Source: Bacteroidota bacterium
GTDB taxonomy: Bacteria; Bacteroidota; Bacteroidia; UKL13-3
Reading direction: 5' to 3'
Assembly (NCBI GenBank): GCA_004293295.1
Contig: RDYC01000348.1
Span: 1 to 5,799, forward strand
DNA: 5,799 nucleotides
The notes beneath the pieces were generated by a model that saw nothing but the letters and a program-made list of their open reading frames with translations, had not been told where the DNA came from and made no database searches. Shown piece after piece: positions 1 through 5,799 of the stretch; within the stretch, counting starts at the first letter, position 1; the number at the start of each line of letters is the position of its first letter. Position numbers and translations under genes: made by a program.

Positions 1-131
1 ATGGAATAAAATAGGTGTTCAACGCATAAAACAATTAAGCGCAACTAATCAGTATAAATATTCAAAGAATACCTACTGCAACACCTCTTCAATCCTGATA
101 CCTGCTGCTTTTAGGTAAAGTTTAAAATAGT
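1..131. other. Intergenic region downstream of the beta-helix gene
   Basis: This 131-base AT-rich stretch lies 3' of the gene. Both strands were read. ATG codons are followed almost at once by stops (for example ATG-GAA-TAA at position 1). I see no tRNA, riboswitch or convincing Bacteroidota promoter (TTTG ... TAnnTTTG). It is best described as a spacer whose left-hand neighbour lies outside the window. Confidence 0.6.
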
Positions 132-166
132 AACTGGTGAAAACGGTTAATTCGTTTTCACCAGTT
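124..166 (-). terminator. Probable intrinsic terminator hairpin spanning the stop codon
   Basis: A perfect 14-bp inverted repeat has arms at 132-145 and 153-166, separated by a 7-nt loop (146-152) that contains the TAA stop. Read on the minus strand, the stem is AACTGGTGAAAACG, pairing with its exact complement, with 6 of 14 G-C pairs. It is followed by ACTATTTT. The T-run is short and four bases away from the stem, so termination strength is uncertain. The upstream arm overlaps the last codons of the protein (L-V-K-T). The symmetrical stem could also act on plus-strand transcripts, although no T-run is seen in that direction. Confidence 0.65.
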
Positions 167-3100
167 TAATTACTTTGGTTTGTTGTTGTCCGGTTACCCG
201 CACAAAATAAATACCTAATATTAATTCTTCTGACTTCTGCAAGGGGATTTGGTTGTTGCCTTGTTGAGCCAATAGTTGCTGGTTGTAAACAACCTTTCCA
301 TTCATATCGGTGATGGTAACTTCATAATGCTCTTCCACATCAGTATTTATGAGCAAAGAGATAATGCCCGAGGTTGGATTTGGATAAACCACCACTTCGT
401 TTGAGGATGTTTTTGGTTTGCTTACCATTACAGTCTCACTGTATTCAAATCTGCCATTAAAGTCAACTTGTTTTAAGCGATAGTAAACAGCAGGCGTTTT
501 TGTTAAAATACCCGCATCAATATATTGGTAGTTACTGATTTTATTGCTGTTGCCTGCCCCATCAATAAATTGTGCAAACTCAAACGTTTTTCCGTCAAAT
601 GAACGTTCCAACTCAAATCCTTTGTTGTTTACCTCAGCAGCGGTAGTCCAAGTAACCCGAGCATTAGTGGATAATGCTTGGGCATTAAATGCAAGTAATT
701 TAACAGGCAAAGGATTACTTACAATTTCATCAGCACCCATATAGGTAAATGTGGTGTTCCGTAGCTCATTGTCAATGTCTCTGGTAATGCCCGGTATTGG
801 CAAGCACCGTAAGCTGGTATCACCAATAGACGCACCTGCAAGGTGGGCATCTGTTGTAGAAACAAATGTAACGGCCTTGCTTACCGAGTTGGCATCTTTA
901 CCGGTTGCTGCTCTAAATGCATTTAAGGTTGCGTATTCTATACCTGTCCCAACAGGGCCAATACCTCCAGTAACTGCCAACTGGCCAAGAGTGCCTGACA
1001 CAAAATACGCATTGTAATCAAGAGTAAGATTTGTGAAGGAGGTTGACCCCAATCCAATGGCAAAATTTTTGCCTGAACCAGTAGTTGTCTGATTATTTGA
1101 AAATATGTTGTTTCTGATATCAATAACAGGGTTTCCTCCGCCAATTGCAATTGCAAAGCGATTGGGAGAACCACTACTAACAGAACCATTGAGTGTTATA
1201 GTATTATGAAAAATTCTTGTTGTAGACCCAACGCCTCCTCCAGCATAAATACCAGCAACAAGTGCATTTGGATAAACATTTGATTTAACATCAGCAATAA
1301 GATTGTTTTGAATTGAATTTATACCTGTAGTAGCAGATAACACACATATACCTAACGCACTTATTTCAGATCCTAGACCACTTATAGGTGTTAGTTGCCC
1401 AATTGTGTTATTTCTTACTACTGCATTAGTTACCTCAAATCCTGTTGGGGTATAGTTGGTAACTGAGGTACAACCCAATGAAATCCCAAAGGCATTGTTA
1501 GACGAGGATGGGAGACGAATATTTCTGATAATGTTGTTCTCAATTAATAAGCTATCCTGAAAAGTAGCGAGTATTCCCATCATCTTAATATTGTCAGGAC
1601 TAGTTGCATTCATTGTATTAAAAGATACAATGTTGTTCTTATCTTTTTCAGCAAGCGAACGCCCCCCTAAATAGATGCCATAGTTCGCACTCCTAATATC
1701 ACAATTAGTAATCGTGTTATTATTATTTCCAGCTCCAAAGCTTGGAATACCAATAGTTGAGGAGCCAAATCCAATCCCGATTTGAATACCAGATGTACTA
1801 TTCCCCCCAATCACTACATTTTGAATTGTATTATTCGTTGCTGGATTATTATCTGTTGTGGTTTGTCCCCAAATCATTGCGCCAAGTGGCCCAGATGAAA
1901 TCCCAAACCTTCTTATAGTCAAGTTCCTAGAGTTTGTTCCATTGTTGGATCCATCAATGGTTACGTAGTCAGCTCCATTTAAAATAATTAAAGTTGGTGA
2001 AAGGGTATTTCCAATGAATGCAGTTACTCCATTTCCCGGTTTAATGATAAGTCTTTTGGAAGCACTTGCACCAATAATTTCATTGATAGTAATAGGAAAT
2101 GTTTCTTGAATGCTATAAAAAGAATCCTTTAATTCCAGTATTACGGTATCTGCAATTCCTCTTAGGTTCACAGTATTAACTGCTTGGGTAAGTGAAGTGA
2201 AATTTGGGCTTGTTTGCCCACTTCCTACAAGAAATAATCCTTTCATTGGTTTATCTGATATCGCATATGCGTTAGGATTGGTGGGAGCTACAAGTATATT
2301 GGTAGTGGATAATGCAGATAAACCTGATAAAGGGGTGGTAGTTACGTTTCCATTTAAATCTTGAGCAACCACAAAATACTGAATAGTATCTCCAACCGTA
2401 ATGCCCCCGCCATTTAATATGGTATAATCAATAACAAAGTTAAAGGGAGAGGCATTATTTAATGCTTCTACAAACTTCCAACCATTACTTGCTGAAGTAT
2501 TTCCAAGAAAAACATTGGCATCTGTTCTTTTTTTATAATAAATGCGAGGTTTAAACGAGTTAACATTAACACCAAAAGGATCTGATATATTTACCTGTCC
2601 GGTTAAAATTCTTGAAGAAGACACCGTATCTCTGATAAAAGGAGTGTATGAAATAAGTGGAGGAGAAATATCAAAAGGTATGAAAGAGCCTGCGTCAGCA
2701 CCAATATCGGTTGGTGTTAAGCTACTTCTTGTTTGAGTATCAAAATCATTAATAACACTGGGTATCGAAATACCGGCACGCTCAGTTGGTGATGGTAATA
2801 CGGGATTAATGCGAAGGTCAACCAATGAAGAAGCGGATGCTGGAGACAGAAAGTTTGGATTGGCAAAGATTGAATTTGCATCAGTTGCAAACGAATTTCT
2901 AAAGTTAGTTAAACTTAGGTAGTTCGTTGTTCCAATTTGGGCAAGCATATCTCCATTTGCGTTTGTGTCATTATAAAATAAATTACCGTTAGAGGTTAGT
3001 CCATCCATGCTATTTAATCCAATTGTGTAATGTGTGCCACCAGTGGTTGTGCTATTTGATCTTAGATTCACGAATATGTTATTCATGATAGAATCAGTGC

Positions 3101-5799
3101 CTGATGCGGTTCTTGAAAATGCAAATGTATTACTCAGACCTGATTGAACTAAGCTGCCACCAATGTAAACTGTATTAAAAAGTAAAGACAAATTAGGATT
3201 TTCCCCCAATTTTCGAATGCCGTGAATGGTAGGTGTTGTACTTAGACTTGATCCAGTGCTGTCAATTCCTAGTCTAATTATATTGTTGATTATTCTAGTG
3301 CTTTCAACGTTTTGCGTTAACGTTCCACTAATTAAAATCCCATGAATACTGCATGTGGTACCACTACCAGCAGTAGTTAAAGTATGAATAAAATTGTTTT
3401 CTACCAATGCTTTGATAGTGCCCTGAAGCATAATACCTGAAACGCTCATCGTTGAGGCACCTGTGCTTGTCGAAGCAAGATTATAAATTTGATTTTTACG
3501 AAAATAACTATTTGTATTAGCAAATAGTGAATATATTCCAACTAGCCCCGATTCAACAATTGATGTAGGTTGACGTAATCCTCTATTCCGTAGATTGTAA
3601 ATTTGATTACCGGTTACAGTTTGAATCCCTGAAATTATATAAATTGCGCTAAATGCAGATAGTGCGTTTGTTGCGTTTGCGTTGTTATTACTTGTAATGT
3701 TTCTAAATATATTATCTCTAACATTAGTTGTTGTACTAGAATTGTTTGAGGAGTATATGCCATAAAATCTGGATGAGATTGAGGTATCATTGGAAGAGAT
3801 AATAATGTTGCTGTCAAGCAAATTGCCAAATATGTTCTCTGCAATATTAAAGCTGGCAAAAGACTGATTAGAACCACATGAAATCAATTGTAAATGAGAT
3901 GTTGTTCTTATCGAGCCAAATTGGTTTCTTCGAATATTCACAACATCGGTATCAGAAGCATTTAAAGAAACGATAACAGCAAAACCACCAGAGGTTAATA
4001 CTATGGAATCTCGACCTATGGCACTGCCAAATATATTGCTGTCAATATTTAACCGTCCAACCTGTGATGTGATAGCATTCCATGCTACACCTGTTGAGGA
4101 AGAATTATATAGGAAATTGCAAAATTTGTTTCCTTTAATGTCATTAACTTGGTTACTACCCATATTAAACAAAGAAGTTAGTCTTCCTGCCGATGAATTT
4201 AAAGTCCAAGGTACACCACTGCAAAAAGGCGCACTTCCACCAATGAAATTTCTTAAAATTTTCATGTTGTTTAAAGAAGTCCTATTGTGGCTGTTACTAA
4301 GATTAAATACATAGTGCAATGCAGTTGTGGTAACGGGAGTTGTCTGGTAAATGTGGTTATCACTAATACCCCATGCATTATTTCCGGTAATCATCTTAAT
4401 TGCGTTGAATTCGCTAGTTGGGTTACTATAATTGTACAAAAAACAGTTGGTAACATTATTGCTATCATTAAATTTTGTTAACAAGTCTGTTGAACCAGCT
4501 GAATAAATAAGCGTACTCGGGCGATTAAATGCTGAGGCATTTCCTATCTCACAGTTGTTAATGTTGTTTTTATCATTACCCGTTAGTAAGCCATTACCAA
4601 ATACAATCACGCCCGCATTACCATTAGTTGGTGCGTTTGCACCCAGGAAAATAGCAGATTCTAGTCTATTGTTTGATGCATCATTAATAAAACGGACTGC
4701 TGCAGCATTAGTGCCAACATGGGTATTAGATACCGTTAACTGCTTAGCTAGCCCCGAACTTGTTTGTATTCCATCAATGTTAAAATAATTGACACCATTT
4801 AAATTGAATAATGGATTATTTATAGAGTCTCTAATTACAGCCATCACCCCATTATTTGGTCTTAATGTAACTTGATTGATAGCAGACGCTCCAAGAATTG
4901 GCCTAACTTCAATCGGGAACTGCTCTCCTGTTGAAACATTGTAAATGCTATCTGTTAGAATAAAATTAACAGAGTTGCTTACACCTCGATCGAATGCGGC
5001 CAACATGGCACTGCTTATGGTGGGGAAATTTTGCGAACCCCCAACAAAGTAATTACCAACTAATGGAGTTCCAACTACTTTATAAAATAACGGAACAGAT
5101 GGCCCACTAATGATGTTATTAACCAAGGAAGCCTCAAATCCATGAGAGGGCCAACTACCAACATTTGGGGTTGGTGCGTTATCTTGGGCAACCACAAAAT
5201 ATTGAATAGTATCACCAATGGTTGCAGGTGTAAATAATAAGTTGTAGTTAATGCCAAAGCTGTAAGGAGAAGAATTGTTAGTGGCTTCTACCCACTTCCA
5301 TCCATTAGTGCTGTTGTTATTAGTTCCAAACACATTCGCATCCTGTATTTTTTTAAAATAAATGCGGGGTCTTAGTCCTGATGTATTGTTTATACCGCTG
5401 GTATCTGTAATGGTGGCAAAAGCAGATAGGTTTCTTATAGTAAGTGATGTGTCATAGGTTAAATTTGTAAATGAAATGGCTGGTAGCTTTAGGTCAATAG
5501 GTTTCTCATAAGCACCAATGGATGGCGGATTGCTTCTGTTGGAATCCAATAGGTCCTTGGTGTATCCTGCTATAGAACTACCTGCAGCTATTGCTGGGGA
5601 AGCTAAGTCAGGAATAGAAATAAAGGGTCTGCTCAATAAGGGATTCTGAGATAATGATAATGCATCTTGTCCCGTTGCTGTTTGCCAATCATTTAAAGTC
5701 AAATAAAATGCACCACTAGTTCCTCCAATACTTCCTGTACGCATTTGTGTATTTGAATTTGGTGAATACAATAAATTGTTGTTACTAAACCCATTTCCC
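147..5799 (-). CDS. Giant T9SS-secreted modular right-handed parallel beta-helix protein (5'-partial)
   Basis: The reading frame is open from the right edge to a TAA stop at 147-149, so the N-terminus lies outside the window. The first in-frame start-like codon is TTG (5769-5771). It is not credible as the start: nine sense codons precede it (GNGFSNNNL), and this stretch matches the equivalent point in the two later modules (SNGNLFYND, LDYNAYFVS). No ribosome binding site or signal peptide is visible. Numbered from that TTG, the order is: end of module A (to ~91), module B (97-1028), module C (1037-1683), FN3-like segment (1688-1785) and T9SS type A sorting tail (1796-1874). The protein is rich in Asn, Ser and Thr, with only ten Cys in 1874 residues, as expected for an exported beta-rich protein. 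The family is known to be carried through the outer membrane by the T9SS translocon and cleaved or anchored at the surface. A role in adhesion or the extracellular matrix is inferred; no catalytic motif was recognised. It is the only gene in the window, so neighbours give no clue. Confidence 0.95.
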   Translation of the reverse strand, partial: GNGFSNNNLLYSPNSNTQMRTGSIGGTSGAFYLTLNDWQTATGQDALSLSQNPLLSRPFISIPDLASPAIAAGSSIAGYTKDLLDSNRSNPPSIGAYEKPIDLKLPAISFTNLTYDTSLTIRNLSAFATITDTSGINNTSGLRPRIYFKKIQDANVFGTNNNSTNGWKWVEATNNSSPYSFGINYNLLFTPATIGDTIQYFVVAQDNAPTPNVGSWPSHGFEASLVNNIISGPSVPLFYKVVGTPLVGNYFVGGSQNFPTISSAMLAAFDRGVSNSVNFILTDSIYNVSTGEQFPIEVRPILGASAINQVTLRPNNGVMAVIRDSINNPLFNLNGVNYFNIDGIQTSSGLAKQLTVSNTHVGTNAAAVRFINDASNNRLESAIFLGANAPTNGNAGVIVFGNGLLTGNDKNNINNCEIGNASAFNRPSTLIYSAGSTDLLTKFNDSNNVTNCFLYNYSNPTSEFNAIKMITGNNAWGISDNHIYQTTPVTTTALHYVFNLSNSHNRTSLNNMKILRNFIGGSAPFCSGVPWTLNSSAGRLTSLFNMGSNQVNDIKGNKFCNFLYNSSSTGVAWNAITSQVGRLNIDSNIFGSAIGRDSIVLTSGGFAVIVSLNASDTDVVNIRRNQFGSIRTTSHLQLISCGSNQSFASFNIAENIFGNLLDSNIIISSNDTSISSRFYGIYSSNNSSTTTNVRDNIFRNITSNNNANATNALSAFSAIYIISGIQTVTGNQIYNLRNRGLRQPTSIVESGLVGIYSLFANTNSYFRKNQIYNLASTSTGASTMSVSGIMLQGTIKALVENNFIHTLTTAGSGTTCSIHGILISGTLTQNVESTRIINNIIRLGIDSTGSSLSTTPTIHGIRKLGENPNLSLLFNTVYIGGSLVQSGLSNTFAFSRTASGTDSIMNNIFVNLRSNSTTTGGTHYTIGLNSMDGLTSNGNLFYNDTNANGDMLAQIGTTNYLSLTNFRNSFATDANSIFANPNFLSPASASSLVDLRINPVLPSPTERAGISIPSVINDFDTQTRSSLTPTDIGADAGSFIPFDISPPLISYTPFIRDTVSSSRILTGQVNISDPFGVNVNSFKPRIYYKKRTDANVFLGNTSASNGWKFVEALNNASPFNFVIDYTILNGGGITVGDTIQYFVVAQDLNGNVTTTPLSGLSALSTTNILVAPTNPNAYAISDKPMKGLFLVGSGQTSPNFTSLTQAVNTVNLRGIADTVILELKDSFYSIQETFPITINEIIGASASKRLIIKPGNGVTAFIGNTLSPTLIILNGADYVTIDGSNNGTNSRNLTIRRFGISSGPLGAMIWGQTTTDNNPATNNTIQNVVIGGNSTSGIQIGIGFGSSTIGIPSFGAGNNNNTITNCDIRSANYGIYLGGRSLAEKDKNNIVSFNTMNATSPDNIKMMGILATFQDSLLIENNIIRNIRLPSSSNNAFGISLGCTSVTNYTPTGFEVTNAVVRNNTIGQLTPISGLGSEISALGICVLSATTGINSIQNNLIADVKSNVYPNALVAGIYAGGGVGSTTRIFHNTITLNGSVSSGSPNRFAIAIGGGNPVIDIRNNIFSNNQTTTGSGKNFAIGLGSTSFTNLTLDYNAYFVSGTLGQLAVTGGIGPVGTGIEYATLNAFRAATGKDANSVSKAVTFVSTTDAHLAGASIGDTSLRCLPIPGITRDIDNELRNTTFTYMGADEIVSNPLPVKLLAFNAQALSTNARVTWTTAAEVNNKGFELERSFDGKTFEFAQFIDGAGNSNKISNYQYIDAGILTKTPAVYYRLKQVDFNGRFEYSETVMVSKPKTSSNEVVVYPNPTSGIISLLINTDVEEHYEVTITDMNGKVVYNQQLLAQQGNNQIPLQKSEELILGIYFVRVTGQQQTKVIKLVKTN
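150..386 (-). other. T9SS type A C-terminal sorting domain (protein domain)
   Basis: Residues 1796-1874. It opens with the hallmark YPNPTSG, continues with VTITDMNGKVVYNQ, then the GIYFVRV strand (1853-1859), and ends KVIKLVKTN at the stop codon. This is the Por_Secre_tail / type A sorting domain of the Bacteroidota type IX secretion system. In characterised members the domain directs the folded protein through the outer-membrane translocon and is removed by the PorU sortase, usually with attachment to an anionic lipopolysaccharide. Length and motif order are normal, so the C-terminus appears intact. No T9SS machinery gene is present in the window. Confidence 0.95.
417..710 (-). other. Fibronectin-III-like segment before the sorting tail (protein domain)
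   Basis: Residues 1688-1785 begin LPVKLLAFNA and continue with VTWTTAAEVNNKGFELERS, DGKTFEF, a GAGNSN turn, YQYIDAG, YYRLKQVDFNGRFEYS and VMVSK. This block is very common immediately before the T9SS tail in secreted Bacteroidota proteins and has a fibronectin type III-like strand pattern. It probably acts as a spacer or stalk between the beta-helix modules and the sorting domain. It is recognised from memory of the family, not from a profile search. Confidence 0.85.
723..2663 (-). repeat. Module C: second full copy of the module, with a shorter beta-helix
   Basis: Residues 1037-1683, in the same order as module B. The beta-sandwich-like domain (1039-1142; 2346-2657) has PRIYYKK, DANVF, NGWKFVEA and GDTIQYFVVAQD. 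The cap (1177-1274; 1950-2243) has LFLVGSGQTSPNFTSLTQAV, ETFPITI, IGASASKRLIIKPGNGV and VTIDG. The beta-helix spans about 1275-1590 (1002-1949), with rungs IQNVVI (1316), ITNCDI (1354), VSFNTM (1382), IENNII (1410), VRNNTI (1452), IQNNLI (1487), FHNTIT (1521), IRNNIF (1552) and LDYNAY (1584). The closing cap (1582-1683; 723-1028) ends in MGADE. The beta-helix is about half as long as in module B while the flanking domains keep the same size. Copies B and C therefore seem to share ancestry and to have since gained or lost rungs. Confidence 0.85.
2365..2550 (-). repeat. Direct DNA repeat, copy 2 (module C beta-sandwich-like domain)
   Basis: This is the partner of 5188-5370. Over residues 1075-1119 against 135-179, an ungapped hand alignment gives 27 identical residues of 45, including PRIY-KK, DANVF, NGWK and VEA-NN. 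The following 12-residue GDTIQYFVVAQD block (1127-1138) is identical to 186-197. The clustering of both DNA and protein identity here marks this domain as the most conserved part of the duplicated module. Confidence 0.75.
2688..5483 (-). repeat. Module B: beta-sandwich-like domain, N-cap, long beta-helix, closing cap
   Basis: Residues 97-1028. The first part (98-200; 5172-5480) is a ~100-residue beta-rich domain with PRIYFKK, DANVF, NGWKWVEA and GDTIQYFVVAQD. A linker follows, then the cap at 237-334 (4770-5063) with YFVGGSQNFPTISSA, EQFPIEV, LGASAINQVTLRPNNGV and the closing NIDG. The beta-helix runs over about 335-930 (2982-4769). Its rungs recur every 30-41 residues, for example IDSNIF (576), IRRNQF (613), IAENIF (643), VRDNIF (684), VTGNQI (719), FRKNQI (757), VENNFI (790), IINNII (827), LFNTVY (864), IMNNIF (895) and SNGNLF (927). 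The closing cap (925-1028) ends in IGADAG. Repeated hydrophobic-x-x-N-hydrophobic rungs point to a right-handed parallel beta-helix with a stacked Asn ladder. The long spacing implies sizeable loops that could carry binding surfaces. Confidence 0.85.
5188..5370 (-). repeat. Direct DNA repeat, copy 1 (module B beta-sandwich-like domain)
   Basis: This stretch encodes residues 135-195 and is still recognisably similar at DNA level to 2365-2550. The best-preserved part is 5188-5218 against 2365-2395, where 29 of 31 bases match by hand alignment; it encodes most of GDTIQYFVVAQD. A second preserved part lies at the other end (AAATGCGGGGT at 5360-5370 against AAATGCGAGGT). The copies lie about 2.8 kb apart in the same orientation, with a codon-sized length difference between the matching ends. 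Confidence 0.75.
5499..5799 (-). repeat. Module A, closing end of a first beta-helix module (partial)
   Basis: This covers residues before and up to about 91. It starts inside a beta-helix rung (NNNLLYSP), continues through LTLNDWQTATGQDALSLSQN (24-43) and ends at IGAYE (85-89). The same closing cap recurs in module B (LTNFRNSFATDANSIFANP, ending IGADAG) and in module C (LNAFRAATGKDANS, ending MGADE). At DNA level, 5662-5699 is recognisably similar to 892-929 in module C. The match shows that at least one more module, of unknown length, lies beyond the right edge. The cap probably closes the C-terminal end of a beta-helix; that structural role is inferred. Confidence 0.8.

Noticed and set aside
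1..75. Possible Bacteroidota promoter (TTTG with TA-rich -7 element) in the left intergenic region
   Set aside because: A TTTG is present on the minus strand, but the nearest TAnnTTTG-like element (TAATTGTT) is a poor match at a spacing of about 25 bases. No downstream gene is visible to anchor it.
13..86. 7-bp inverted repeat AGGTGTT / AACACCT
   Set aside because: The arms are only 7 bp and 60 bases apart, so this is expected by chance in AT-rich DNA.
73..165. Short minus-strand frame ending KAAGIRIEEVLQ-stop downstream of the gene
   Set aside because: It looks protein-like, but the frame is only about 30 codons between stops, has no ATG, GTG or TTG start, and overlaps the terminator hairpin. 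It could be a gene remnant but cannot be supported.
544..4788. Plus-strand open frames of 64-103 codons (such as 544-744, 751-1017, 2542-2736, 4003-4314, 4287-4481 and 4555-4788)
   Set aside because: All lie entirely inside the beta-helix gene on the opposite strand. Their products have no recognisable domain and their existence is explained by the repetitive, stop-poor coding sequence of the real gene.
938..5257. Minus-strand alternative-frame open frames at 938-1189, 3635-3877 and 5075-5257
   Set aside because: They overlap the main gene in another frame and give Leu/Ile-rich low-complexity products with no motif. The main frame is uninterrupted, so they are not traces of a frameshift.
723..5483. 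Polysaccharide lyase or glycosidase activity, because of the beta-helix fold
   Set aside because: Beta-helix enzymes have conserved clusters of catalytic acidic or basic residues. I could not identify such a cluster, and the Asn/Ser/Thr-rich rungs fit a structural or adhesive role better.
1..5799. CRISPR array, insertion sequence, tRNA or rRNA
   Set aside because: The only repeats are degenerate protein-coding module copies. No regular short repeats with spacers, no transposase and no RNA gene signature were seen.

Overview
The window looks like a piece of a Bacteroidota genome. The main reason is that the only gene ends in a typical type IX secretion system (T9SS) type A C-terminal sorting domain, preceded by the 'LPVKLL-F-A ... 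V-W-T-A-E-NNKGFE-ER-DG' segment common just before that tail in this phylum. The DNA is AT-rich and the protein is rich in Asn, Ser, Thr and Ile, which fits. A Chitinophagales or Flavobacteriia-like source is plausible, but the sequence alone does not settle it.

Layout: almost the whole window (147 to the right edge, minus strand) is one very large open reading frame, transcribed right to left. It is cut by the right edge, so the N-terminus, signal peptide and promoter are not visible. Residue numbers used here count the TTG codon at 5769-5771 as residue 1. Nine more in-frame codons lie upstream of it in the window, giving at least 1883 residues. From N to C terminus the visible protein has: the tail end of one repeat module (5499-5799); a complete large module of about 930 residues (2688-5483); a complete smaller module of about 645 residues (723-2663); a fibronectin-III-like segment (417-710); and the T9SS sorting domain (150-386). 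Each complete module follows the same order: a beta-sandwich-like domain, a 'VG-Q-F-T-' cap, a right-handed parallel beta-helix built on Asn-containing rungs, and a closing cap ending in 'IGA-E/D'. Only the closing part of the first module is visible.

The last 131 bases of the left end (1-131), downstream of the gene, hold no gene that I can support. A perfect 14-bp inverted repeat with a 7-nt loop straddles the stop codon and is probably the transcription terminator.

Biologically this is best read as a large secreted or cell-surface beta-helix protein (adhesin, matrix or glycan-binding type) exported by T9SS. I recognise no catalytic signature. The points of interest are the internal module duplication with unequal beta-helix length, the unnamed repeated ~100-residue domain, and the terminator embedded in the coding end. 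I found no evidence for a new multi-gene system in this window.
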